64,000 nt of DNA. It comes from Dryocosmus kuriphilus (Eukaryota > Arthropoda > Insecta > Hymenoptera > Cynipidae). Positions 32,971 through 44,369 of the stretch are shown in pieces. Positions within the stretch are counted from its first letter, which is position 1. Each line of letters opens with the position of its first letter. Where the stretch lies: positions 132,713,230-132,777,229 of the forward strand of contig CM076194.1 in the NCBI GenBank assembly GCA_038277395.1, in the 5' to 3' direction. The position numbers and the translations under genes are program-made. The notes beneath the pieces are model-generated. The model saw nothing but the letters and a program-made list of their open reading frames with translations. It ran no database searches and was not told the origin of the DNA.

Positions 32971-33510
32971 ATATTTTGGAAAATATTTATTAATATGTAT
33001 TTGATATAATATTTATTTCCAAAAACATCACTAATTGAATCATTTTGATTTTTAAGTTTTACACGCTTATTTGTAGTTATTTTTTTTCTTTTATTCTTTG
33101 TCGGTTTCTTTCTTTTCACCGTACCACGTTTCTTTATTATTTTGAAGGTTTTCTTTTTTCTCTTTTTAATAGGATTTCGACTCACGTCGTTAAGTGCAGC
33201 ATGATTGGAAGCCGACTGAACTATACGCTTCTTTCTAATGTTCTTATAACCCGAACCATTCATAATATTTTCCATTTTGTCAATTTCACGTCGCTTTAAA
33301 CTCTGATCAGTTTCTGCGAAACGATTCTTGAATGAATTTTTAAGTGACATATTATTATCCAAATCATTCATAACATTCATACCGGACCTCAGAGCTTTTT
33401 GCCGACGACTCGAGCTCCTCTAGTCAAGAAAGGGAGAACACGTCGAAACATACCACCGAGGAAGCTTCCAATGCGATGCGTAATATTCAACGTATTGGTT
33501 TACCCCCCCC
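32946..33510 (-). pseudogene. small basic capsid-associated Polinton protein
   Basis: An open frame (33380-32946) has an N-terminal part GMNVMNDLDNNMSLKNSFKN, the motif MNGSGYKNIRKKR, and a Lys/Arg-rich tail with runs such as KKRKKKTFKIIKKR. Upstream, RIGSFLGGMFRRVLPFLTRG (about 33475) looks like the amphipathic start of the minor capsid protein of Polintons. A C-run at about 33500-33516 and a stop near 33385 break the N-terminus. It lies immediately upstream of the capsid gene, as in Polintons. The role in the particle is inferred from family knowledge. Confidence 0.7.
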
Positions 33511-33529
33511 CCCCCCCTATCTCTCTCTC

Positions 33530-34620
33530 TTTCTCTGCCACTACCCCCTGTCCTTGTAGACGACTTAAATTTGTCAAGATAACCCGTCCACTTGATAAAG
33601 TATTATTTTTTATTTCCCTCGCCTTTAGTCTGTATTATTTTTTCCATTTTAAACTCTACCTCAGATATACCTTTATTTTTTACAGCAATCAGTTCCTGCT
33701 CGTAAAAAAGTCCATCGATTTCTTCTCTTGCTAAATCTTTCAACTTATAGGCAAAAGGCGATTGCACACGATTTGTGATAACTCGCTTTACTATGAATAT
33801 TTCTTCGCTTCAGCCTCATTCATAACCTTTCTCAAAGACCCTCTTCTCACGACTGATTCTAACTTAATCATCGACTCCATACTTAGGCTTTTTTGTCGAT
33901 TTTTTTTCTTTACTGAAGCGCGATTGAATATTTGTCCACGCTTTGGAGGCATTGTATAAAGTAGCTCAGTCGGGGCCATTTTGCTACTGGAGTGCCTAGC
34001 ATTATTGTAAGCATCCATAATTTGCTGCACGACGTCAATATACCGTCGATTATTCTGATGCGTAAAATAAAGCCACATGCTTTCCTTGAGAGTTCGATTG
34101 AACCGCTCTACTGCGGCTCTTTAACATTAGGGTCCCTTGTTACACGAAATTTTATTCCATTATCTCATAAAAATTTCTGAAAAGCATCACTTACAAACTC
34201 CTTGCCTTTATCTGTTTGTAGGCATAATGGTACACGGTTATTATCCTTCTGAAGAATACGCTCTAAATCGTGCCTTACTTCTAACGCAGTTTTATTTCTA
34301 AGAGGTTCAACCCAGGCAAATTTACTTAAAACATCAATTACTACCAGTAAAAAATTATAACTATCATTTTAAGTGGATAAGCTTTGTAGATCTACTAAAT
34401 TAGCCTCCCAGACATTAGCAATAGAACTAATATTATAATAAATCTTTGAAATTTTCGATGAATAGGGCTATGTTTCGTAAATGTTTCCTGTAACTTTAAA
34501 CACTCATGTGCTTTAGCACTAGATACTTTTCCTCGCGCAGCTCGAATTATTTATTTTTTTTCTTGCACTTGGATTGTAGTATATTTCTTCCAACAGTTCT
34601 ATCTTAAAATAAAAGACTGC
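33530..34620 (-). pseudogene. Polinton retroviral-like integrase, degraded
   Basis: Minus-strand pieces carry the DDE core. NVWEANLVDLQSLS (about 34405, first Asp) and FLLVVIDVLSKFAWVEPLRN come first, then LQTDKGKEFVSDAFQKFL (about 34215, second Asp) and VERFNRTLKESMWLYF (about 34100, Glu). The open part 34078-33791 continues with DAYNNARHSSSKMAPTELLY. A chromodomain-like C-terminus (YEQELIAVKNK, YFIKWTGYLDKF, about 33700-33590) follows. Stops and frame changes occur throughout. Integrase of this type inserts Polintons with 6-bp duplications. The exact N-terminus is unclear. Confidence 0.82.
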
Positions 34621-34838
34621 AACTGTGATATTAGTCCTGATCCAGTTTAACCGTTGATTTTTTGTCTAATTCTGCTACGTCTCCTTGCAAGAGTTCTTGC
34701 ATTTGGTTTTTCTTGAAGTCTACATGAATCATCAGTCTCGTATGTGCTTTCATCGTCTGTAATGAGCTAGTGAAATGTAGAGTGTGTTCTATTACTGATG
34801 TTACGCCGCAACTGTATATCAGTTGGTACTCGCCAGTA

Positions 34839-35405
34839 TTATCTATTTTTCACGATGTCTCGTGGCGTACTAAGTTCTTGAAGGATATGAGCGAACTGAT
34901 TTATACCCGTTGGATCGAATCTTTTTCTGTGACTTAAGGCATCAATAACGAGAGCTATAACGTTTGAATCTTCAATAAGTTGTCCGTTAATGAAAAACGA
35001 ACTACGTTTATCCCACCTTATTCTGCTGGCAATGTTCGGCCCTCCTAAATGATTGAGTAATAAGATACTGTTCGACTGAAAAGATTTAAGCACTGATGCT
35101 GTAATGGTTTCAACAGGTAGAAATTCTCCACCAGGTGATTCATTTTCTGGATGTCCATTTTCCTCCTCCTTATTCTCGATAGGCAGCTTTCTGTCCTCAT
35201 CAACAAAGAAGAGAAATTTGTGTAACACTTTTCTATATATTTTCCACTTTTCACGTTCATCCTTTGGCAAAACTGAAAATAAGATACGGCTCATTTCGGA
35301 ATCTAGTCTACCAAGATTATTGACCAGTGTTTTTATATGCGAAACCGGGGATTGAGGGTATAATTTTCGGATCATTAGTGTTTAAATTTTCGCATACTCC
35401 ATTTT
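34839..35405 (-). pseudogene. conserved Polinton structural-type protein
   Basis: It has an open frame of 178 codons from 35375, and a possible earlier start MEYAKI at about 35400 followed by a stop. Sequence features are LDSEMSRILFSVLPKDEREK, an acidic Glu-rich linker, and a C-terminal globular part ending FAHILQELSTPRDIVKNR. I recognise this arrangement from the uncharacterised Polinton gene that sits between ATPase and integrase. Its function is not known to me. It keeps an unusually long unbroken frame for this block. Confidence 0.6.
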
Positions 35406-35429
35406 GTTGATGAATTTCTTTAGGTGAGC

Positions 35430-35700
35430 CACTAAACGAATTACATATTAAATTGCCAATAATTGGTGCAAGTTGTAGAGGTAAAAATCCCCCTTTTTGT
35501 ACAATAATATTTTTTCTTCTTCCACGTACCACGTGTCTCCGCTAATTTTTGAAGTAGTTTTTTATGTTTTTCCAATTTTAGACTCTGCTGCTTCTTAAAC
35601 GGAATATTTCCCAATAGAGTATTTAAAGCGCTCTCACAACTATATTTAATGAATGGGGCATTCGAGGCTTTTAATAGAGCACGTTTTTGATCAGAGTTTA
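35430..35700 (-). pseudogene. conserved Polinton small protein, degraded
   Basis: The minus strand reads RALLKASNAPFIKYSCESAL, LLGNIPFKKQQSLKLEKHKK, and then after a frame change IVQKGGFLPLQLAPIIG. It is a short protein: a helical N-terminus with Lys-rich linker and a hydrophobic glycine-rich C-terminus. The pattern is shared with a small ORF of invertebrate Polintons. Function unknown. Confidence 0.55.
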
Positions 35701-36150
35701 GATAACAGATACGTAAATATAATGATGAGGCTCATCTGAAAATATACTGGTCCGAAATCAGCAATTGTTAGAGGTAGACTGCTTTAGATCAAGAAGCAAG
35801 TAAACATGAGGCTGAGAAGTGTCATCTTGATAACGCTTCTTGTAAAAAACGTGGATTTTCGGGGCAAACTTGGCATGATAGATGTTGGTTTTAAAAAATA
35901 AAAATTATGCTGATGTCTTTATGATAATTCCACTTGGTAAATAGATCTACAACTGTATTATTTGACAACCCCCTCACTAAATCATCGATAACTATGAGTT
36001 TAGGTCTAGGGTCGGTGGAATAATCTGAAGACTGCGGTAAAACTTCGGAAAATTCTATTGTATTTCCATATTCCTTGTAAGCTGTTTGCCATTCGGAATA
36101 GTAGAAAATTAGACGGTCAATATGTGTATCGCACACACTATCAAGACCAC
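35700..36150 (-). pseudogene. Polinton FtsK/HerA-like packaging ATPase, C-terminal half
   Basis: The frame 36136-35891 reads CDTHIDRLIFYYSEWQTAYK and PKLIVIDDLVRGLSNNTVVD, where LIVIDDL is the Walker B motif. KWNYHKDISIIFI follows, then broken frames with KRYQDDTSQPHVYLLLDLKQ (about 35800). The Walker A half is missing: the gene stops at about 36158, where the dispersed repeat begins, and I did not find it on the far side near 45.4 kb. The ATPase pumps DNA into particles in related viruses. Confidence 0.78.
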
Positions 36151-36631
36151 GAAGAAACTTTTTTACATTCTCATCTCAATGAGAAGGTATTTTTTTTTTT
36201 TCGCATAAAATGCGAAAACTGAATTTCGCGGATTTCATGAAATCTGGACGTTTCGTGACCCTCTGAATCCGAAAAAACATGTTTTACGTTGGTATCTGTC
36301 TGTCGTTGTTGTTGCCGTTGTTGTCGTCGTCGTCGTTGTTGTAGTCTGTCAGCACGATTACTTTCAAAGGATTCATCGGATTGGATTTTGCTTTGGTACA
36401 CTTCTTTAAGGCGTAAAAAGTAAGGAATAGTTCGTTAACCAGCGGTTTTTGACAAGCGGTTATGGTTTTATCCATCAAAAACTGTTTTTGTGAAATCAAA
36501 AAATTCATTTTCCGGCCAAACTATGCCAGGTAAAAAAAAATAGTATACAGTAAAATTATTTTTTGATGTTAATGGGTTTTTATCTCCTCGTCGTGATGTA
36601 CCTGTTGGAGTTTGCGAAAAATTAATGTCGC

Positions 36632-36703
36632 CCCTCCGTAGCTTAGTGGGTAGAGCACCAGACCAGCAATCTGTAGACCTGGGTTCGATTTCCAGCGGAG
36701 CTA
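36632..36703 (+). ncRNA. tRNA-Ala-like SINE head 1
   Basis: It folds partly as a tRNA: CTCCG/CGGAG acceptor pairs, A box TAGCTTAGTGGGTAG, anticodon loop CCAGCAA (AGC), and B box GGTTCGATTTCC. The universal U33 is C, the TCCAG arm is imperfect, and the sequence runs on into the SINE body, so it is not a functional tRNA gene. Confidence 0.75.
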
Positions 36704-36923
36704 GAGAGAATTTTTTCACAAACGAAATGATTTAGCTCGTCGAGCTTAAAAAGCAAACTCACGACCAGGAGATCAAAACCCATTAACATAAAAAATATAT
36801 AACTAACACTGGTCAACAAACCTAGCATCATAACATTATAGTCTATTATAAGATTAGAATTCGCCTACGGGTTGACATTTCATTCAAATGTACCTGTTGG
36901 AGTTTGTGAAAAATGAATCTCGT

Positions 36924-36995
36924 CTCTCCGTAGCTTAGTGGGTAAAGCACCAGACTGGCAGTCTGTAGACATGGGTTCGATTCCCAGAGAAGCTA
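36924..36995 (+). ncRNA. tRNA-Ala-like SINE head 2
   Basis: Second head with A box TAGCTTAGTGGGTAA, anticodon loop CTGGCAG (GGC) and B box GGTTCGATTCCC. The acceptor 3' side (AGAGAAGC) no longer pairs. It is part of the second SINE unit. Confidence 0.75.
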
Positions 36996-37599
36996 GAGAG
37001 AATTTTTTCACAAACGAAATAATTTAGCTCGTCGAGCTTAAAAAAAAACAAAAAGAAACTCACGACCAGGAGATCAAAACCCATTAACATCAAAAAATAA
37101 TTAACTAACACTGGTCAACAAACCTAACATCATAACATTATAGAAAGTAAAATGTTTCCTCTCAAAAAGATCTACAAATTTTGTATTAGCCATTTTCTGA
37201 TAAAATGCACGGTTTTTGTTTTAATCGAGAAAACGTTATTAAAAATCAAAAATTCAAATTTCCCCCCAAACTATGCAAGATACGAAAAAAATGATAATGA
37301 ACAAAGTTGCTTACCTCAAAAAGATCTACGAATTTTCTTCTTACCATTTTTTTGTAAGAACGCATAGTTTTTGAGTTATTCGTGAAATATGTTATGAAAT
37401 ATAAAGAAAACCACTTTTCAGCAAAACTATGCAAGATATAAGGAAATATTAAGGAGCAGAACTGTTCACCTTGGCAAAAGCTACAAAATTTATTTATAAG
37501 ACTCATCGTTTTACTTTTAAGAATCGAAATGCTGCATTGTGAAAATTTGGAAAATCACAAAAAAAAACTTTATCAATCTACAATGGGTTTTAAAAAAAT

Positions 37600-38285
37600 T
37601 AAGGTTGCAGTTCCGAATAGCTGAATTTTCCGACTTTATTGAAACTTCGTGTAATTATGTATTTTGACGCGCTGATTACTAATATGATAGTGAAAATTGG
37701 CGACTAGGCGATTTTCATGGTAAGAACCATAAAAAAAACACCATAAAAATCATGTTTTTTGCGTTTATCTCATTAAATACGCAGAACTTCGAAAAATATT
37801 TTAAACAAAAGTTTTAGCTAGTATAAAAATACATCTTTTTTGTAGAATCTACTTTTGGCCTAAAACCATTATTTTTCGAGAAAAAGAGGATTGCGTTGGA
37901 AAAACAAGAAAAAGACGAAGAAAGTTAAGGAAATGCGTTCGGTCGCGTTTTTTTTCCAATTTTGTTAAAACTTCTTATATTTATGTAATTTGACGCGCTG
38001 ATTACGAATATGATAATGAGAATTGTCGACAAAGCGATTTTCATGGTGAAAACCATAAAAACACCATAAAAATCACGTTTTTTGCGTTTATCTCAGTAAC
38101 TGCGCAGAATTTAGAAAAATGTTTTAAACAAAAGTTTTAGCTAGTATAAAAATAATATTTTTTCTTATATACACTTTTTGCCTAAAGCCATTATTTTTTG
38201 TGAAAAAAAGAGGATTGCGTTGGAAAAACAAGGAAAAGATGAAGAAAGTTACGGAAATGCGTTCGGTCACGCTCGTTCCCCTTTT
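37600..38285. repeat. two tandem ~340-bp units, inverted at 44370-44720
   Basis: Units at about 37600-37935 and 37945-38285 share GACGCGCTGATTAC(T/G)AATATG, CGATTTTCATGGT, AAAAGTTTTAGCTAGTATAA and GGATTGCGTTGGAAAAACAA. The same text occurs once in reverse at 44370-44720. The pair brackets the Merlin and Jockey sequences. Confidence 0.8.
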
Positions 38286-38683
38286 CCAAGGTTAAGGGAG
38301 GGGGGCTATGCATTCACTAACTAGTTACGAAAATACGTTCAATCACGATCGTTCCTCTTTCCAAGGTTGGGGGGTGGGCTACACATTCACTGACTAGTTT
38401 GCGGAACTACGTGGGGACGGAAAGGCACTCCTGTGGTTGATCACAGGTATAATGTTGTTTATCTACCTACCTGTACAATAGATCTTTGTTTTTGCATTGT
38501 ATCTCCATTGGTTTCGATTTGGTACCTACTCACACTCTTCACCGCGGGAAGGTTGGAGTATTTTGAAGAGCATTTTTTAAAAATATTTTGTAAGATTTTT
38601 CAATAATTTTTTCTTGGATTTTTTCAAATTGTATTATTACGAAATATATTTGCATTTACTTCAGTTGAGAATGCTGATTATAA
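38286..38683. other. unassigned stretch beside the Merlin gene
   Basis: No gene was found. It carries two diverged GTTCC(C)CTTTTCCAAGGTT-type units near 38270-38370, then AT-rich sequence. Confidence 0.4.
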
Positions 38684-39430
38684 TCAGTGGCCAGGGTAGC
38701 ATACTTTAATATTTGCGTTTGGTTCTTTAAATGGATCAGCATCTATTTTCTTGAGCCGTCGCCGCCACAAAAATTCGCAGAGGTGATCTGTAAGATTGCT
38801 CTTGTGCACTCCTCCTCGTGAGAGGAATCGTCGCATCCACCGCCAAGATGACTCGATGTTTTGAGTGTATGCTCCGGTATCGCTATTCACAAACTCCTCG
38901 GAATGATTAACACTCTGGTGAACAAATCCATGATCTTCGATATTGATATAGCCCTTCCAACAATCGGTGTGAATCTCTGTCCCTTCTGCCACATGCTTTT
39001 TTATTAATCTGATTAGAGTAGCCTGATCTCTCTTATTATCGAGACAGATTTCCAATCGATTGTTGTAAGGATGAACTCTGTGAATCATTCCGAGGATCCA
39101 TGATCATTCCACTACATGTCCTCGCTCGTACTTTGGACGCCCGATCTTGCACTCATCCATTTCAACTACTTCACCCACACCTCCAATGCGACCTTCCTCT
39201 TCGAAATGACTGTCAAGAGCAACCATGCCTACAGCGAAACAATAAGAAATAAGCATACATGCCGCTGCGGAAATATGACACATCTCAAACCACGTATTTT
39301 TCGCAACGGTATTTGTGTGACGATACTTGCCTGCTTTATAACACAAGAACTGGCCGCAAGTTATTTCAGACTCTAAAAGAGTCAATTTTTTCTTGTGTTT
39401 TGAGCAAAATCGTTCAGCTGGAATGAGTTC
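38684..39430 (-). pseudogene. Merlin (IS1595/ISXO2-like) transposase, one in-frame stop
   Basis: The minus-strand frame begins LIPAERFCSKHKKKLTLLES, contains CHISAAACMLISYCFAVG, and continues through GEVVEMDECKIGRPKYERGH. A single TGA interrupts near 39088-39104. It then runs in the same frame through SWILGMIHRVHPYNN, EIHTDCWKGYINIE, SVNHSEEFVNSDTGAYTQNI, ESSWRWMRRFLSRGG and LCEFLWRRRL. MDE, TDC and NIES fit the DDE triad of ISXO2-like transposases. Merlin elements move by cut and paste. The N-terminus is truncated or shifted, and no end repeats were assigned with certainty. Confidence 0.88.
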
Positions 39431-39840
39431 AATTTATCTCAAACACTGAAGTGTTTTTTCTCTTTTTTGAAGAATCATACTCAGACTGAAAATATTATAT
39501 TTTTTCATCCATGTTGGTTAGAACTCGAGAGAAGAAAGCTTCGAAAATAATAAATGCACGCTACTTTAGAAATTTGTTATTGAACCTGAAAGTATAGTTT
39601 ACAAAAAGTGGGCATGTTTCCAATTTTTTGTTCGATAATAAGCTTTAATCTAGGAATCTTGTTCGAAAATTCGAATACGGCCTATAAGATCTACTTTTAT
39701 TTTGTTTAAGTTGATAAAAGTTGTCACAGTTTTCGCTAGTAATAATTTCTTAGAATTGGGTAAAAAATATTTTTAAAAACCCATGAGATTGATGTTTTCG
39801 ACTTACAACTAGATAACGTTAAAATACAAGAACAGGCTTA
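39431..39840. other. unassigned AT-rich stretch
   Basis: No gene or repeat unit was recognised between the Merlin gene and the Jockey 3' end. Confidence 0.4.
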
Positions 39841-39867
39841 CTAACTAAAGATGCCGAGGGGCAGCAT

Positions 39868-42568
39868 TTACTTGTCTAGCAATAAATGGTATGGCATTTT
39901 GTACTTCATTTTAAATGGAGCTTCCTCCCTAGTGAGTATTCTTACATCCTGCAGTTCAGGAGTGCTGTCAATTTGTGAGTCATAAAATTTTTTCGTTTGA
40001 TCATATAATTCTTTTTCAATAAGTGGAATATTAAGTTTTTTGTGAATATCTACGTTTTTGTCCCTAGGATTTGCATCTGTTATCATCCTAAGACACTTGT
40101 TCTGTAATCTTTGCAGTTTAAAAATATTAGAATTACTGGTATTACTCCAAACTGGAGCTGCATAAAGCATCATTGCTTTTATAATTGTATTATAAAGTAT
40201 AGTTTTATTTTTTATGTTTAATTTACTTTTTCTGCGAATCAGGCAGAAAAGAACTCCTATCATTTTGTGAACTTTCTTTTTGATTTCTTCGATAGGCACA
40301 GAATAATTTAACGTATAGTATAAGTTAAGCCCAAGATATTTAGCTTTAGTTTTACGCTCTATTAATGTATTTTCCATGTAAAAATCAGGAATTTTTTCTT
40401 TTTTAGACCTATGAGTAAATATGATTAGATAAGTCTTTGAAGCATTAATCTTAAGTTTCCACTTATTGAAATATTCGGTTAGTATGTATGCATAGTTTTG
40501 CAATCTAATTATGCAAGACGCTTGCTCATAGACGCAGTATAAGCCGCAGTATCGTCTGCAAAAAGTGAGAGCATTATACCTAACAGTCTTGGAATGTCAT
40601 TAATATAGAATAGGAAGAGGACCGGACCGAAAATGGAGCCCTGAGGTACTCCTGCTGCAATATTCTGTTCATCGGATTTCGCCCCGTTTGCTGAGACTAT
40701 AAATTTTCTACCTCTGAGATAGTTTTGTATTACTTTTAATTAGATATTTCGGCAAGCTATATTTATCTAGCTTGAATATTAAGCCCCGGTGCCAGACGGT
40801 ATCGAAGGCTTTTTCCATATCCAGCAATAGCATTGCCGTAGACATATTTTTATTAAAATTTGTACTAATGAAATTTGTTAGTTTTGTTAATTGCTGCACA
40901 GTATTCCTTTGCGGCCTGAAACCAAATTGCTCTGGGATCAGAACCTTGTTAATTGATTCAAAAATTTTAATTCTGTTGTATATAATACTTTCAAAAAGTT
41001 TGCCCAAGGTGGGCAGTAGACTAATTGGTCGATAGCTAACTGCAAAAAGTTTATCTTTCCCGGATTTATGAAAAGGTAATATGTTCGCAATTTTCCATGC
41101 TGTCGGAAAATATGACAAAATTAGACAAGCACTGAAAATATATGTTAACTGAACAACTGCCTTTTTGGGCAGATTTTTTAAAAATAATATTTTGGATACC
41201 GTCTGGTCCTGGTGCCTTTCTCGATCCCGTCCTCATAATTGCTTTCTTGATCTCGCTAGGTGTGACTAACTTAACTTCTAACCTATCTACCGGTTTTCCT
41301 GAGATCTCTCGATACTTAGCGTTGACTCGGTGCTCGGTGCCCTCATCTCCCATGTCCTCTGTCTGGTGGTGAACCATCTCAAAATGCTCAGCTAAGGTGT
41401 TGGCTTTGTCAGAATCTGTCACTGCCAGACCATTTTTACCATGGAGGGTGGGAGTCAAATTTGACTTTTTCTTTGTGAGGCAGTTTGCCATTTTCCAGAG
41501 ACTATTATCATGAACTTTAAGGTGTGTTAACTTATCTCCCCAATTTGTGTTTTCAAATTTAAAGATCTCTCTATTTATTTTATTTACTAACTGGTTTTTA
41601 ATTTTACGAACCGCGTCACTACTAGTTCCTTGGTAAATTCTGCGTAGCGAATTTTTGAGTCTAATCAGTTTACTGATAAAGAACGGAAGAAGTTTATGCA
41701 CAGTCTCCGGAATTCTCTTGGGGATCCATTCGTTGGACGCCCTGGAGATGGCACCGATCAGCGAGTCAACACTACTACCTATATCCTCAATAGATTGCAA
41801 GTTAGATTTTAAAAACATATTTTGATTAATACTAGATCGCATTTTTGGCCAATTTGCTTTTTTATAATTAAAATATACGCGGTCATGTTTTTGTAAATTA
41901 TTTTGAATATTTAGGTTAATTATCACATGATTATGATCTGAGGAGAGGTCATCTATCACTTCTAAATCTATATTATAAGAAATGTTTTTGGTTAGTCCAA
42001 TATCCACTACGCTCGGTCAGGCATTATTATATGGATACAATGTGAAATTATCAGGCGCAAGAATTAAGTACATATTTTTAATCGCATACTGGTGCAGGAT
42101 CTTTCCATTTGTATTACCCCTGCTGCACCTCCAATCCAAACTTTTGGCGTTTAAATCTTCAAACAAAATAACTTTCTAATTATATTCAAAAATTAGGTCA
42201 AGATCATTAACATTTAGCTTACATTGCGGTGGATTGTATGCTGATACAATCATGGTGTTATCGGACAGCCTTACTGCCACTGTTTCTATCGACTCAGTTC
42301 CTAATAAAATTTCAGTGTATTTCAAGTCCATTTGTATAAATATGAGGACCCCTCCTCCTTGTCTAATTAACCTATCTTTACGAATGACATTATATCCTGG
42401 CACATAAGGATTATATTTAGGGTTTAAGCGAGTTTCATTTACAAGCATGATATCTATCTTATAATTTTTCATAAAGTCTTTGAGCTCAGATAAATTGTTT
42501 CTGAGCCCATTTGCATTCCAATGTGCCAATCTAATGTCATTCGTAGTTAATCTAATTCCTGCCATCAT
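39868..42568 (-). pseudogene. Jockey-like ORF2: endonuclease and reverse transcriptase
   Basis: The start ATG is at 42566-42568 (MMAGIRLTTNDIRLAHWNAN). Endonuclease motifs are LAHWNANGL, MLVNETRL and, after a break, SSDHNHVI (about 41940). The linker and RT follow: GSRKAPGPDGIQ (about 41200), SGKDKLFAVSYRPISLLPTL (about 41060), EQFGFRPQRNT, LLDMEKAFDTVWH, GVPQGSIFGPVLF and the catalytic box FADDTA (about 40550). The C-terminal open part 40503-39868 has LKRLQNKCLRMI-like thumb text (LQRLQNKCLRMITDANPRDK). Four or five frame breaks are present (about 42176, 41150, 40710, 40505). All catalytic motifs survive, suggesting moderate age. Confidence 0.88.
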
Positions 42569-43800
42569 TTAAGAGATCAGCAAATACAATAAGTCTATCC
42601 AGATCATTCTTACACGTTAATAATTTAGATTTTAAATTTCTAACTGCCCTCAGCATCTTACCTAGATCACATATATTATTTAGCTCATTGAGCTCAGTTG
42701 TCAGGTCCACGAAGTCTGTTGCGAAGTTCTGCTCACATCGTCCATCGTCTCTAAAGTTGTGCTTGGCAGCTCCATTTGTAGCAAGCACCTCTGTCGACGT
42801 GCCCCATCTGTGCTTAGCTGGTCCAGGGATTGTAAGCACCTTTTGTATTGCTGCTGGTTTCAACGGTGGAAAATTCACGTATGTTTTTGAGGGTGGTTCC
42901 CCTCGGACAGGAATCCTGCTCTGCACCGGCTTAGATTTCTTTGAGTCAATTTTTTGCAAATGCATGACATATGCATCGCACTTCGAGTAACTTGCGGGGT
43001 GTTTACCTTTGCAATTAACACACTGCACAGGATCAGTTTCCTTTTTTGGGCACACACTAGTGAGATGAGAGCCCACACACTTCACGCACTTCGGATCACT
43101 ATTACAGTGAGAGGATCCATGACCGAACTGTTGACACCTGTGGCACTGCGTAACACGTCTGGTATTTTTAAATTTTTCCCAGTACACTCTAACACAACAA
43201 ATGTACCTGATTTCGCGAACCACTTTCAAATCGACATCCGTTCCAAAGTGATGAGAAAACTGGGATGATGAATTTTTGTGGGGAAGGGATCCTTCTCTAC
43301 TCTGTTCTTAGGTTTTTTGAGTGGTGTGACTTTCCTACACTTGACACCTTGTTCTTCCAGATCAGTCATTATGTTTGGGATTAGGAAGTTAGGTAGGCCT
43401 TTGAGCACCATGCTCTTGAGTCTCTGATCCTTGAACATGTGTGTAAAATATGGTATGTTGCCCTCGTTCAACGCTTTACGTAGAGCGTCGTAATCTTCAA
43501 TATTTTCAGCTCGGACTGAGAGTTCATCTTTCACCATAGCTACTTTAATGTTTTTACTGGGAGTAACATTTCGTAGTTCTTTAATCATCTCGGCGTAGTT
43601 TGCACTCAAGCTTGTGATTACTATAGGAGGGATTTTTCTCTTTTTGGACGTCACGCTGACTTCGTTGATCGCTTCTTCATCACTGTTTTCACTAACACTT
43701 ACACTGTTTCCCTTGCGGCGAGGTTCATCATCACCCCAAGCGGATCAAAACGGTTTGAAACAGGCACTTCACCATTGTCACCCTTGTGACGTTTGTTATT
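42552..43800 (-). pseudogene. Jockey-like ORF1 (gag) with zinc knuckles
   Basis: The piece 43654-43226 reads TSKKRKIPPIVITSLSANYA and an RRM/PRE_C2HC-like domain (VTPLKKPKNR). After a frame change near 43229 it continues with VYWEKFKNTRRVTQCHRCQQ. Three zinc motifs follow: CHRCQQFGHGSSHC, CVKCVGSHLTSVC, and CVNCKGKHPASYSKC. A further shift near 43735 separates NRFDPLG from the rest. The stop at 42552 overlaps the ORF2 start. Gag packages the element RNA. Confidence 0.85.
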
Positions 43801-44049
43801 TCCCACGATGCCGAAATCGATGCACGACGGAAGCACAAGCCATCAATCATTGATCAATTTCCAGGTGTACACACTATCCTCGAAACAACTCAGAAAACCT
43901 TTACTCGGAAAGAATCAGAAACTATCAATGTTAAACGCAAAATGATCAATCCAATCAATTCAATAAATGCACGCATGAAACACACGCCTGTTAGTACTAG
44001 GAGCGCGGACGGTAGAGAAAGACCTGTCGCTTATTGCACTAAAATTTGT

Positions 44050-44360
44050 TAAATTTGATCAGATGTATCACTAATTTTCTCGAAAACTATCACTCGAATG
44101 AAAAAAGGTTTAAAACAAAAAATGTGTATCTCGATGAGGTTCACAACTTTTGTTTCAAAGATTTTGCGAAAGTTTCCGTATTGAATTATCTAAACGCAAA
44201 AAGCCTTGATTTTTAAGGGTGTTTTTTAAATGATAATCGATGTATCACTAATTTTCGCGAAAACTATTACTTCTAGATAAAAATGTTACAGACAAAATAT
44301 GTGTAATTCGATTAGATGTATAACTTTCGTTTCCAATATTTGATAATATTGTGCGTATTG
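44050..44360. repeat. two tandem ~185-bp units
   Basis: GATGTATCACTAATTTTC(T/G)CGAAAACTAT appears at about 44062 and 44242, each followed by a similar decay of text and by TAAACGCAAAAA. It is part of the right inverted flank. Confidence 0.7.
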
Positions 44361-44369
44361 GTTTAGATA

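Larger units (their letters stand above)
36557..37145 (+). mobile_element. tandem dimer of a tRNA-derived SINE
   Basis: Two copies of a roughly 275-bp unit lie between 8-bp duplications AGTAAAAT (36549-36556 and 37146-37153). Each begins CCTGTTGGAGTTTG, has a tRNA-like head, then TTTTTTCACAAACGAAAT and ends CATCATAACATTATAG. The first 40 bases (TATTTTTTGATGTTAATGGG and on) are an inverted copy of text near the 3' end. The uninterrupted repeat at 18.95-19.02 kb shows the empty-site state. Confidence 0.8.
36158..37560 (+). repeat. dispersed repeat, copy 2, with SINE insertion
   Basis: The same order of landmarks as 18607-19183 is interrupted at 36557-37145 by the tandem SINE. It marks the left edge of the block that splits the Polinton. 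Confidence 0.75.
39845..43810 (-). mobile_element. Jockey-like non-LTR retrotransposon, nearly full length
   Basis: It has ORF1 (gag) followed by ORF2 (endonuclease, RT) on the minus strand, with the ORFs overlapping by 17 bp (42552-42568). The 5' leader may extend to about 44040. No clear A tail or target duplication was identified at 39.84 kb. It lies between the inverted repeats with the Merlin gene. Confidence 0.85.

Noticed and set aside
36632..36995. Two tRNA-Ala genes
   Set aside because: The folds are imperfect, one lacks U33, acceptor pairing is lost in the second, and both continue into repeated SINE bodies.
43614..44052. Plus-strand frames of 79-88 codons
   Set aside because: They overlap the 5' part of the Jockey gag and its leader on the other strand and show no motif.
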